Assembly (NCBI GenBank): GCA_030248215.1
Contig: JASANG010003576.1
Location: 1 to 64,000 of the forward strand
From: Enoplolaimus lenunculus
Taxonomy: Eukaryota; Nematoda; Enoplea; Enoplida; Thoracostomopsidae
Length of the DNA: 64,000 nucleotides
Direction: 5' to 3'
The notes beneath the pieces were generated by a model. It had not been told where the DNA came from, searched no databases, and saw only the letters and a program-made list of their open reading frames with translations. The translations under genes and the position numbers were made by a program. Below, piece by piece: positions 11,579 to 21,413 of this stretch (position 1 is its first letter; every line of letters starts with the position of its first letter).

Positions 11579-12371
11579 AAGGCCGTCCCATTTTCCCTTT
11601 ACAGCAATGTAAAATGAGTACACACAACAAATATAATTGGGACAACGGGGCGGTTCGGACAGAATGACAGTTGAACAGCGGGACAGTTGGACAGATTTAC
11701 AGTTGGACTGCGGGACAATTGGACAGCGGAACTGTTGGACAGCGGAACAGTTGGACAGCGGAACAATTGGACAGCGGGAGAGTTCGACAGCGGTACAGTT
11801 GAACAACGGGACAGTTGGACAATTGGGATAGCGGGATAGTTGGAAAAGCGAGACAGTTGGGACAGCAGGACAGTTGGAACAGAGGAACAGCTCTGCCCAC
11901 AACAAGGAAATCCTCCTCCACATAGAAAAATTTTCTTTAATTAGATTCTTAGATTCTCAGAGGGAGTGCCGCCCTCCTGACCCCCGCAAGTTCAACGGTC
12001 CCTAGGCAGGATGGGGGGCTGTGCCCCCCAAACCGCTCACACTAAGCAATTCATTATTGGAATTCTTATACTGCTCAGTTTCAGCGTCCCTTTTACTGGA
12101 GATCAGGGGGTGCTGCAACCTCCCCCGAGAAAAGTAAACACTGTCCCTGCAGCACTACATTCTCAGTATATATAGGGGTCAGGGGGTGCCGCAGCCCCTC
12201 CCCCGAGGAAATAAAACACTGCCCCTACTACACCACATTCTCAGTACCAAATATATATTTTTATATATTATATTACATATTATTATATATATTTGGCTGT
12301 GCATATGTAAACAGAAGTGCACATGTTTGCACTCCTGGTATATTGCTGTCCTGGGAAGATGGGTCGGCCTT
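11579..12371. mobile_element. TA-flanked MITE with GGACAG minisatellite core, copy 1
   Basis: The ends AAGGCCGTCCCATTTTCCC and GGGAAGATGGGTCGGCCTT are inverted repeats and each is bordered by TA, as expected for Tc1/mariner-like elements. Positions about 11640-11890 are a run of 16-bp units of the type GGACAGCGGAACAGTT. A second copy with the same ends and the same kind of core lies at 63451-63759. Confidence 0.7.
11640..11890 (+). repeat. GGACAG-rich 16-bp minisatellite
   Basis: Imperfect tandem units built from GGGACAGTTGGACAGC-like words inside the TA-flanked MITE. Open frames on both strands here (threonine/glycine-rich on plus, cysteine/proline-rich on minus) arise from the repeat. Confidence 0.85.
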
Positions 12372-12712
12372 TATCATAACATGTGCCAAAACAACTATGT
12401 CAGCTGTTAATTTCGCTCAAGTTTATAGTGTGCATCTTAGGCATCTGCAAGAGTATTGAATGACAACATCTCAATGAGGTAATCTAGCGAGGAGAACAGC
12501 GTTATATTTAACACACTTATATAGTAAGTAGCTCCTAATCATTCCTGCTGCAACGTTCAGCTGGATTGAAACGGGGGTCATTTTGTCTCGGGGGTCAATA
12601 TTTTATTCCTATATTGGCCGTGTAAAAATGACCGGGAGACTCTTTAATGGGGGTCGTTTTCAACCATGAAAATGTGCCCGGGGTCGGGTCATTTTTTCAT
12701 GCGACACCGGCT

Positions 12713-13047
12713 GACGACCGGTCAGCCCTGGTCGGTGCACAGCACTGCCTATTACATGTTGCGTTATATAACCCACGTGCACGTTGTCACACACAAACAT
12801 TTGCGATAAATTGTATTTACCAAAAGTATTTGGGGCAAACAATTCTGTTCAGTGATTTTTTAACAAAACTGAATGAATTAATTTATAACTGGAAACAAAA
12901 CGCTGAAGAATTATCAGAAAAATTAGCGCCTAATTAGACGACAATTATTGTCATTTTTAGCTAATGTTAACAAAATTTAACTCTAACCAGAATCAAACGC
13001 AAATTTATGAGTCGTTCGGCGAATTCGCTGGAAAGCAAACGTTAATG
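12713..13047. other. No gene recognised
   Basis: Unique-looking AT-rich spacer between two transposon clusters; nothing supported. Confidence 0.5.
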
Positions 13048-13246
13048 CTGCAGTGACCCGAATAAGAGGGGTCTCCATTTTGAGTCCCAATCAATAAGAG
13101 CTGTTATTTCTAATAAGAGTCCGTAAGCGGATAGAGTCCCTAAACTCTAATTAGAGTCCATAAATGTAAATGGTTCCTAATTGCAGGGCATATAATGACT
13201 CCTGGACCAAATAAAGTTGAGTTCAAAATTTTAAAGCATACTTAAC

Positions 13247-13506
13247 ACTTTCTCATATGAATATTTTCAATTTCATATGATATGTAATTTTAAGGTAAGA
13301 TTCGATCCCCAGTCTCACGAGTGGGAGGAGTTTACGTACACCACTGAGCTATAGGAGCTTGACGCTCGAGCCCAAGGGGGCTCTCATGTCTTGTGGAGAT
13401 TTTGTACTGCGTATATATTATGTTATTATTAGACTACTCACAGTGTATGTATTGCTCGTACATTATTGTATTAAGTTGCTCATAGTATACTCTATGAGTG
13501 AAAGGG
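13247..13506 (-). mobile_element. piggyBac-like MITE with tRNA-like core, P1
   Basis: Flanked by TTAA (13243-13246) and TTAT (13507-13510). Ends CACTTTCTCATATG and CTATGAGTGAAAGGG are inverted repeats. Read on the minus strand the middle contains a tRNA-like segment: A-box-like TAGCTCAGTGG and B-box-like GGGATCGAATC about 35 bases apart. It is 260 bp long and non-coding. Confidence 0.7.
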
Positions 13507-13538
13507 TTATAGATAATAAGTAAGAATTTTTCCATTAA

Positions 13539-13801
13539 CCCTTTCTCACATGACTATTTTCAATTTCATATGATATGTAATTTTAAGGTAAGATTCGATC
13601 CCCAGTCTCACGGGTGGGAGGCGTTTACGTAGACCACTGAGCTATAGGAGCTTGACGCTCGAGCCCGAGGGGGCTCTCACGTCTTGTGGAGATTTTGCAC
13701 TGCGTATATATGCTATACTTGTTAAAGACTACTCACAGTGTTTGTATTGCTCGTACATTATTGTGTTAAGTTGCTCATAGTATACTTTATGAGTGAAACG
13801 G
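13539..13801 (-). mobile_element. piggyBac-like MITE with tRNA-like core, P2
   Basis: A second copy 32 bp beyond P1, in the same orientation and nearly the same length (263 bp), flanked by TTAA on both sides (13535-13538 and 13802-13805). Ends CCCTTTCTCACATG and ATGAGTGAAACG. It carries the same minus-strand tRNA-like segment (TAGCTCAGTGG, GGGGATCGAATC) and the same GGGCTCGAGCGTCAAG block beside it. P1 and P2 are clearly close relatives. Confidence 0.8.
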
Positions 13802-14194
13802 TTAAGATTTAAAAATACATTCCTAATAAAGTAAGTATAACACCTTGCATCTTCGCTCAAGCTTTTGATACAAGACAAATAGCCGTTTAATAATTCAACG
13901 GATAATTGCAGCACTGGATTTATATCAGGAACGGCGGAGCGTGGGTTAAAAATAAATAACAGTCCGTAACCGAATGATAAACGGGGCACCCTCTAAAGAA
14001 GCCAAATAAAATCAGACACATATGATATTCGGGTCACCAGAGTGCTTTCTTGGAACCGCGAAAAGAATCGTAAGCCTTATGACTAGTTTTAGTACATGTC
14101 AATACTATTGTTTTATGCTCAAGATTAGTTATAAAACGCGTAGGTATATATATTTCACTATTTTTCATTACAGATATGATGGAATTGTTCCATA

Positions 14195-15678
14195 CTGTAG
14201 TGACCCGAATAAGAGGGAGACTGATATTTATTTGGCCTCTCCAGAGGGTACCCCCCTTGTTATTTGGTTACGGACTGTTATTTATTTTTAACCCACGCTC
14301 CGCCGTCCTTTGTTACGGATATATATCCGGTACTGCAATTATCCGTTGAATCAAACGCTTATTTGTCTTGTGTCAATAGCTTGAGCGATAATACAACGTT
14401 ATTAAGCGAAGCGAAACTCCGAGCTTAAGGTGGATGTCTGTCCGTCCGTCTGTCTGTCCGTCTGTCAGTCCAAAATGAAGCTCAGGAACGGCTGAACCGA
14501 TTTTGATAATTTTTTAGTTTGAAAGTTAATTTTCCTGGGGTGTTAACCTTGGATTGGGGTTTTAAAATTTTTAAAGCCGTTTATTAGTTACAGGCTAATT
14601 TGCATAATTAATTAAGCCTAAATTAGCACTTTCCACACAATTTCGCTAATTATTACAGTTAGAAGCAATCTAACTTTAGCATTAAAGGGTTTTTGGTTGC
14701 AAGAAAGCTAATAGATAATTTGCATATTGGCATAGTTTATAAGCTTAAATTAGGACTTTTTACAATATTTCACTAATTATTAAGGTTGAAAGCAATATAA
14801 TTTCAGCACTAAAGGGTTTTTAGGTGCGAAGAATTTGAATAAATTGTTTCCAAACATCCAAAACCGATAATTGAATAGTTAGCTAATAGCGATTTGCATA
14901 TTAGCTTAATTGACAAGACAAAACTAGGACTTTTTAAAATATTTCAATAATTATTACGGTTTACCGAAGGTTTCTTGGTGTGAGCAATCTAAATAAATTG
15001 TTTATAAACGTCTGAAACCGATAATTGAGCAGTTAGCTAATAGATAATTTGCATATAAGCATAATTGATAAGCCTAAATTAGGCGTTTTTCAATGTTTCA
15101 CTAATTATTAGGGTTACAAGCAATCTAAATTCAGCAATAATGGGTTTTCGGGTGCGAAGAATCTGAATAAATTGTCTATAAATCTTTAAAAGCGATTATC
15201 GAATAGTTAGCTAATAGCTAATTTGCATATTTGCTTAATTGACGAGAAAAATTATGACTTTTTAAATTATTCCAATAATTATTAGGGTGGCTGAAGGGTT
15301 CTTGGGTGCGAGGAATCTTAGAAAATTGCTTAAAAACCTCCAAAATTGATAAATAATTAGTTAGCTAATAACTAATTTGCATATTACCTTAATTGCTTAC
15401 GTGTGTTCGAGCTTCGCTCAATAAATGTAGTCCCACTACGAATGGTACTTAGGAATGTACTTTCAAAATTTACGTACGCTTTAAAGTTTCGAACTAAAAT
15501 TATTTGGTCCTGGAGTCATTTATGCGCTACAACCAGAGTTAATTGACATTTATGGACTCTAATTAGGACTTAGGGACTCTATCCGCTTACGGACTATTAT
15601 TAGGGATACGGACTCCTATTGATTCGGACTCAAAATGGGGACCCCCCTTATTACCCCCTCTTATTCGGGTCAATACAG
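14195..15678. mobile_element. Tc1/mariner-like MITE family A, copy 2, split by a Helentron-like insertion
   Basis: The left end CTGTAGTGACCCGAATAAG and right end TTATTCGGGTCAATACAG are flanked by TA on both sides (14193-14194, 15679-15680). The host element is about 440 bp; the remaining 1044 bp (14402-15445) is a nested rolling-circle-type element. Removing the nested block leaves GTTA|TACTTAGGAATG, which matches the uninterrupted family copies. Confidence 0.8.
14402..15445 (+). mobile_element. Helentron/Helitron-like non-autonomous element, copy 1
   Basis: Inserted between A and T with no target duplication, as for Helitrons. It starts TTAAGCGAAGCGAAACTCC and ends with a small hairpin (GTAGTCCCACTAC) followed by GAATGG; two sister copies end CTGG. 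Subterminal inverted words GAGCGAAGC and GCTTCGCTC are present. Near the left end is a GTCC/GTCT microsatellite, and the centre is a tandem of roughly 165-bp units containing GTTAGCTAATAGCTAATTTG. This layout (hairpin end, subterminal inverted repeats, internal microsatellite and central tandem units) is typical of Helentron-associated non-autonomous elements such as DINE-1. No Rep/helicase is coded. Confidence 0.7.
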
Positions 15679-15680
15679 TA

Positions 15681-16269
15681 TGATATAAAAATTGCGAAAT
15701 TCGTAAAAAATTTATGACACATATATTTCGTTTCCGTCTTCGTTATTTTGATTACTATCTGTTTCCGTTACGTTTACTATCCGTTTACACCCTGCTTGTC
15801 ATTGTTTTAGATGTAAATACCAAATTGTGAATTTAAAATAGTTGATTAACCAAGTGATAGCGAGTTAGTTATTTCTAAATTAGTAACAGCAAGCATTAGC
15901 TCATTCTGATTTGAGTTAATTCTCACTATAAGTTTAGCTCCGGGTGAGCCGATTAATTCAGAATGAGTAAAATTAACTAAGAAATTTGAGTTCTAAAATG
16001 TTTTATTTAGAGTTCAGACTACTGAGTAGATTTAACTAAATTTGAGTTAAAATCAACTCACCCGGATGTTAGAGTGCAGATGGATGACACATTGGCCTTT
16101 AAAAACTAAGACTAGTTCAATTTTTATACTTATTTACTTCAATCGGCAAAATGTTTTCCCCAGCTGTAATGATTGGTTTAATATAATATAATAGGCTGAG
16201 GCTCGGTTCGAGTTTGGTACCGACTTATTCCTTAACCTGAGCTTCAGTCTCACAATGAGTCTAAGAACA
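15681..16269. other. Intergenic; AT-rich inverted repeat near 15900-16075
   Basis: No gene. Positions about 15902-16068 contain GAGTTAATTCTCA-type words that return in inverted form (TGAGTTAAAATCAACTCAC) and resemble the element at 19900-20121. It is probably a decayed copy of the same small TIR family. Confidence 0.4.
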
Positions 16270-16273
16270 TTAA

Positions 16274-16535
16274 CCCCTTCTCACATTGAGTTGCGTATAG
16301 GCAACTCAGCGCAGTGTATATACGTTAAATATTATATATCGCACCGTGTTTAACAATTGCAACACGTATATATAGTACTAAATCACTACAAGACGTGAGA
16401 GCCCCTTGGGCTCGAGCATCAAGCTTCTATAGCTGAGTGGTGATGGTATACGCCTCCCACTCCAGTCACTGGAGTTCGAATCCTAGCATAAAAGTAGGTA
16501 TCAGTGGAAATAGAAAATATTCATGTGAGAAAGGG
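16274..16535 (+). mobile_element. piggyBac-like MITE with tRNA-Gly(CCC)-like core, P3
   Basis: A clean copy: TTAA on both sides (16270-16273, 16536-16539), ends CCCCTTCTCACATTG and TCATGTGAGAAAGGG. It is 262 bp, in the opposite orientation to P1/P2. TTAA duplications with CCC...GGG termini are diagnostic of the piggyBac superfamily. The tRNA-like part at 16424-16494 is described separately. No transposase frame. Confidence 0.85.
16424..16494 (+). tRNA. tRNA-Gly(CCC)-like sequence inside a MITE (probably not a functional tRNA)
   Basis: The ends CTTCTAT and ATAAAAG can pair (one mismatch) as an acceptor stem. An A-box-like TAGCTGAGTGG follows, then CGCCTCCCACTCC where the expected anticodon is CCC, then a T-arm-like GGAGTTCGAATCC with the B-box core GTTCGAATCC. 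The order and spacing fit a tRNA-Gly(CCC) ancestor. The anticodon stem is poor, and related copies in P1 and P2 are more decayed, so this is best read as a tRNA-derived pol III promoter carried by the MITE. Confidence 0.55.
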
Positions 16536-16539
16536 TTAA

Positions 16540-19338
16540 ACTTTTAGAATTTTCGAAAAATAACAGTAATATGAAGGAAACAGTTGCCTTTTACCAATTA
16601 ACATTCGTGGGATAAGTAATTAAATCAAGTATATCTTAATTTTCATGTCTATATGTACTAAAATTGATTCACACGTGCTACGGCCGTCAAAATACGCTGC
16701 GATTTTGAATGCCAATATTGACAGGTGTCACGTGTTTCGAATTATGGAGGCAAATTTCAAAATATTAAGAGTATTTGTGCGTAGTTAGCAAATCACCCGC
16801 CTTGGTTTGCCTGTCCATGAAATGGTGCCGCACCTATAGTTAGCATTGGCCAAGACAATCATTGATGCATAAAAACATATTTTGAGGATATTTTTCAGAA
16901 ACACAATGATAAGAATTTTCCCATTATCGCTGAAGTAATTTCACACTGCGTGGGCAGTCAGTCTGTTTGCATGTTGTACACGATCTCAATATTGTATTAA
17001 TTCCGCTAAATGCAAGTTTAAACTTGGGGAATACAGTTTTCTTTGATATATTAAGCTTAAATTTCTGCGAACTATGAAGTTTTAATTTTTGTGCCAACAT
17101 TTCTTATCTTAATATTTTCCAAAAATTGTGTTCATTATAGTTACGCTTCAAAGCTGTCTCATGAAACCGAAACTGCACAGTTATGCGCCGAAAAGCTAGT
17201 AGATATGATATTTTTATGAGCTTTCACTAATTCTTAATGTTGCTGTGGTTGTGTTTTTGTTGTATTTTGACGACAGTGACGCTTGAATTGCCCTAAGGCT
17301 TAAATAGTCGTTGACATTTTGTACCTACTAATTGTAACAATTGAGGACCTTGTTAACGTCAATAAGCTCAAATCAATTAACCAAGTTCATTCGCTTGAAC
17401 ACCCGAAAGACCATTTAACCTTTAAAAATTAACGGAATATCGAGTGTTAAATGTTTGACGTCCCTTGATTATAGGTTATGCAAAAACATCGTTTGCGCAC
17501 CTACGCAATCCAAGTCCCAACTTTCTACTGGACCAAAATTTATGTGCCTCGAACTATTAATTTAATAACATTTCAGATTTGATGAGGAGCTTAAGTATTT
17601 CCAAGTATCAGGGGGTAACTAGAAGTGCAAAATACCGAAGCCGCCAGAGGTTAGAGGGAAGTGAATCATAGGGTCACTAGAACAATGTTAATTTGTTAAT
17701 TTAAGCAAATATCTGCATGTGTTTTCACTTTTAGGTTTACGCTGTACCAAAAGTCAAAATCAAGCCGAGCGCTAGTCGTACATTGGTGTATAACTTGTTT
17801 TTGCAACCCAACGATAGTTTTGGTTGTTGGCCTCACGAATTTAAGTTGATTTGGTTTATCTTCGTATGCTTTCAGACTTCTACAGAATAGTGGTTTTCAA
17901 ACAATTGAAATATGCGTGTATTCATTGTTAAATCAGTCTAAAAATCAAAAATTCTGATTACACAAACCTACAGCCTAAAATTCAGATCGTTAAATCTTAA
18001 AACTAAAAAAATGAAGCTGATAAATGGATTCGATAGCATGTTAAATTGGTTAAAATGCCTAGATGACTGGAGTTGAAACTGTTTTATTAGTAAGATTTGT
18101 CTCTCAAGGCTCGATGGCCCACCTGTTCACATATGTAGACATGGCATGTTTATATGCACGCAAAAGCGTATGGAGGGTAACTATTTAAATAAATGGCAGT
18201 TCATATTCAACAGTGAAACAACCCAAAAAAAGCAGGATTTGATATTATTTGATTATATTTTCGCTATATGAAAGAAAAGATTCTTGGACTTAATCAGCCT
18301 ACCTGTCTACATGTGTTGACATTGCTAACACCATTTACAAGAGATGTTATAAATTTACACACATACTTTGGCCTTATATACGGTTTTATTTTGTTTATTA
18401 CATTATATACATTAACATCTTGACTTCTGTAGCAGTGATTTGTAAGGTAATGGCGATGATCCTAGTTCAACTAGTGACAGTGTGATTTAGCAGAAAATGA
18501 AGTTGAAGACGGAAATCCGCCCAATGACGGGAAACTGTAGATGGAACATCCAGAATGTAGAGAAGAAGCATTATCAAGTGTTTAGCTGGATACCAGGGTG
18601 CAACCGGAGCTGAAAAATACCGGAGCCGGTAGTGGGATTCTCTGAAGTTGGTTGCCACAGTAGTATTTAGCTCGGTTGGCAGGTGGCGATCTCTGTGCTC
18701 CCTGTTTCCAATAAGTAGAAACCTTGTAAAAAGTAGTTGTCGAAGAAACTTCTAAAAGAATTTAAACTGCTTTCGAAAATTTCTAGAGAGACTATATCCC
18801 TTCTATCCTTGAAAATTGGCGGTGATCTTTAACCTAATATATGTCACAGAGAGGCCAGTGACAGGCGTTAGGGAAGCGTTACATGTGTTTTCATTGTTAA
18901 CGTAGGGAAACGATTTCCGAGATTATCATATTTTATTTATAACATATTGTGCAAAATATTACATTTGCTACAGGATTTGATTTTGTAATTTTGCAAGAAC
19001 CACCAATCACCTTTACTCCCTACTTAAAGGCATTTGCGCGCTTAGTGCATCTCGTACTATAGAGTACCACGTGCTCAAAAAATCTTTACTGTAACCGGAG
19101 ATCCGTTGCCAGTAAAAATCGGTGTTCGCATTCTTTGCCATTTCGGTTATAGAAATACCGGAAAATTTATTATTATTATTATTATTATTATGCTGGAAAT
19201 TGGTTATAAATCACGCATATGTATTAAGAAATTCATTTAAAATCTTAAAACAATGTTGCCCGTCTCAATTTGTTGGCAGAAAAATAAAACATCTTTTAAA
19301 CTTTCATACTTTAATGTCCATTTTCCGTTTCTTTTATA
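16540..19338. other. Gene-poor region with one solo hAT end
   Basis: No gene supported. At 18594 a hAT-type end (CAGGGTGCAACCGGAGCTG) appears without a detectable partner. The phrase CACCTGTTCACATATGTAGACAT near 18121 is partly repeated near 18302. A run of TTA triplets lies at about 19168-19191. Confidence 0.45.
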
Positions 19339-19552
19339 CACTGTAAAAATGGTGAGTCAAATTGGCTCTCTCCGAAATAGGCTTTTCCTGACTGGACAAG
19401 TCAAATTCGACTCCGCCCTAGTCAAATTCCACTCTCTGAGCGATTCAGTGAAACGAATTTGACTCTGGCAGAGTCGAATTTGGACTCAGTTTGTGTAGTC
19501 AGGAAAAGTCTATTTCGTAGATGGTCAATTTGACTCATCATTTTTTGCAGTG
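19339..19552. mobile_element. TA-flanked MITE with long inverted ends (214 bp)
   Basis: The ends CACTGTAAAAATGGTGAGTC and GACTCATCATTTTTTGCAGTG continue as an inverted match for about 60 bp (AAATAGRCTTTTCCTGACT inside), with TA on each side. The short centre has the repeated word GTCAAATTCGACTC. A half copy without its partner arm lies at about 23981-24035. Tc1/mariner-type by its target duplication. Confidence 0.75.
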
Positions 19553-19899
19553 TATTGATCACTATCCGTTTCCGTTCCCGTTACCTTATATTGGAAATCA
19601 TTCGTATAGAGTTTGAAACTGACAAGGAAAGTAAACATTTGGCACTTACAAATTCACAGCCGTGTTAGACCTGCCTGTATTTCTAAAAACTGTGTGAGTC
19701 GCTTCATAATTTATAACACGTTCTCCCCGCCTTCTCAATTCTCGTGTTGCAGGTGATGTGACAATTGTTAAGTCGTTTTATAGTAGAGCGCTAAAGCAGT
19801 TCTAGCAACTACTGCAGGGCAAAGTCGGAATGAGGTAAAACGATAAATTGTTGTTGTTGTTAAAAAATGAACATACGAACCCACACATTAAATTCCAAT

Positions 19900-20121
19900 G
19901 AGTTGATTAATCAATTCAGCTAGAGAGTTTGTTACTTGTGAATTAATATCAGTAAACATTAACTCACACTCAGCTGAGTTAATTCTCATTCTGAGTTGAG
20001 CTGACTCTGGGTGAGTTGATTAATTAATTTAGAATGAATGGAATCAACTCAAAATTGTGAGTTCTGATAGTTCTAACTCAGACTAGTGATTCAATTCATT
20101 CTGAATTAAAATCAACTCATT
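19900..20121. mobile_element. Small AT-rich TIR element
   Basis: The ends ATGAGTTGATTAAT and AAAATCAACTCAT are inverted repeats; internal words GAGTTAATTCTCATTCTGAG and TGAGTTCTGATAG repeat the theme. Related decayed sequence lies near 15900-16075. No target duplication is certain. Confidence 0.5.
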
Positions 20122-20970
20122 GAAATCTATAGTGCATACTAATTAAAAGATTTATATTAAAAAATCGCCAAGCTTTGAAACTTTTAAACTTTTAAAGGCG
20201 TAACGATACTGTTAGCGTAAGCTACGTCATATAATTTTCACAGGGTTTCAATACCTCAGAATTGCAGTTATATAGTATTTAAGCTGCAATATGCATCGTG
20301 GTAATTTGAACGATTTTAGTGTCGTATGTTTTAGTTCACGCTATAAACAACCGTTTACATCGGAGTTGTTGTAAGATAGTGTAGTGGTCCAAATACATTG
20401 GGGGAAGTACTAATCCATATCTTTAACCAAAGAACGCAAATGTGCCAAACCCTAAAACCCTAATTAGAGTGCTTATATGTTAGCGTAATTGGGGTACTAA
20501 ATGTACCGAAATGGTTCCGGGACCAAACAAAGTTCACAATGTAAATGAATCTAAGAGTGTCATTCCTTATCAGAAGCTTCAGGTGTCCTGAAACGTAGTT
20601 TAGAAAGACTACCTTGAACTTCGAACGTAAATTTTTGAAACAGTTGTTTGTAATCGTCTCCTTCTAAAGCTTAGTAATATATGTGCAATTATTTTAATAT
20701 TGCTGCGGAAAACTGTCACTTTTGTTGTTTTTATTGGTCCAGAAACCAAATGTACTGCGATGTTTGCAAATTTTGAATCTAAATTCAATTAATAATATGT
20801 TTTGACATTTTTATCGCGTTTTGTTTTATGGACTAGATTTTAGACAATTGTTGGCTTAGTCTTGGGTTTTGATATAAGCTTATAGTCTTAGAATTAAAAC
20901 ATATTGTACGCTTAGGCTTAGGCTTAGGAATATCTGTAATCTAGAGCAACGGCCCTAAAAATACTATTTA
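20122..20970. other. Intergenic with decayed MITE and short TTAGGC piece
   Basis: Positions about 20386-20545 resemble Tc1/mariner MITE family A (CCCTAATTAGAGTGC, TGGTTCCGGGACCAAACAAAG). Positions about 20868-20935 include GGCTTAGTCTTGGG and CGCTTAGGCTTAGGCTTAGG, a small relative of the hexanucleotide array. No gene. Confidence 0.45.
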
Positions 20971-21411
20971 CTGTAGTGATCCGAAGAAGAGGGTGTGGGG
21001 TAATAAGAGGGGGTCTCCATTTCGAGTTCCAATCAATAGGAGTCCGTATCCCAAATAAGAATCCGTAAGCGGATAGAGTCCCTAAATCCTGATTAGAGTC
21101 CACAAAGGTCAGTTATTACTAATTGTAGTGCATAAATGACTCCAGGACCGAATAAAATTGATTTCGAATCTTTAAGACGTACTTAAATTGTGAAAGTACA
21201 TTCCTAAGTATAACCTTGCATGATCGCTCAAGCTATTGGCGCAAAACAAAAAGTTTAATTCAACGGATAGTTGCAGTACCGAATATATATCAGTAACGAA
21301 GGGTGGCGGATCGCGGGTTAAAAATAAATAACAGTCCGTAACCCAATGGGGGTACCCTCTGGAGAGGCCAAATAAACATCAGTCCCCCCTCCCGTATTTG
21401 GGTCACTACAG
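20971..21411. mobile_element. Tc1/mariner-like MITE family A, intact copy (441 bp)
   Basis: This copy defines the family: TA|CTGTAGTGATCCGAAGAAG at the left and GTATTTGGGTCACTACAG|TA at the right. Inside are repeated GGACTC/GAGTCC words, TTAATTCAACGGATAGTTGC and AACAGTCCGTAACCCAATG. No transposase. Other copies are at 13048-14043, 14195-15678, 28386-28739 (left part missing) and 29201-29421 (internally deleted). Confidence 0.85.
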
Positions 21412-21413
21412 TA

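Larger units (their letters stand above)
10641..12712. mobile_element. 2.1-kb element with long terminal inverted repeats
   Basis: The left end (GCCAGTGTCGCATTAAAAAT onward to about 10810) is matched in reverse complement by the right end (GCCGGTGTCGCATGAAAAAA read inward from 12712, to about 12569). Both arms repeat words such as AAAATGACCCCC and CCGGTCATTTTTACAC, so the arms are about 145-170 bp and diverged. Between them lie a nested TA-flanked MITE (11579-12371), unassigned sequence and a roughly 75-bp direct duplication at about 12102-12260 (unit with GGTCAGGGGGTGCYGCARCC). No transposase is visible. I could not find a clear target duplication, so the superfamily is open. Confidence 0.6.
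13048..14043. mobile_element. Tc1/mariner-like MITE family A, copy 1, with two nested MITEs
   Basis: The left end CTGCAGTGACCCGAATAAG and right end ATATTCGGGTCACCAGAG match the inverted ends of the intact copy at 20971-21411. The body shares the family's words GGACTC, CTAATTAGAGTCC and CCGTAACC. The body is interrupted by two piggyBac-type MITEs (13247-13506 and 13539-13801). The flanks no longer show an exact TA duplication. Confidence 0.65.

Noticed and set aside
11576-11923. 115-codon Cys/Pro-rich frame
   Set aside because: Runs through the GGACAG minisatellite; both strands are open because of the repeat.
13298-13360. Genuine tRNA gene in P1
   Set aside because: A and B boxes are recognisable but the stems are poor and the sequence lies inside a repeated MITE.
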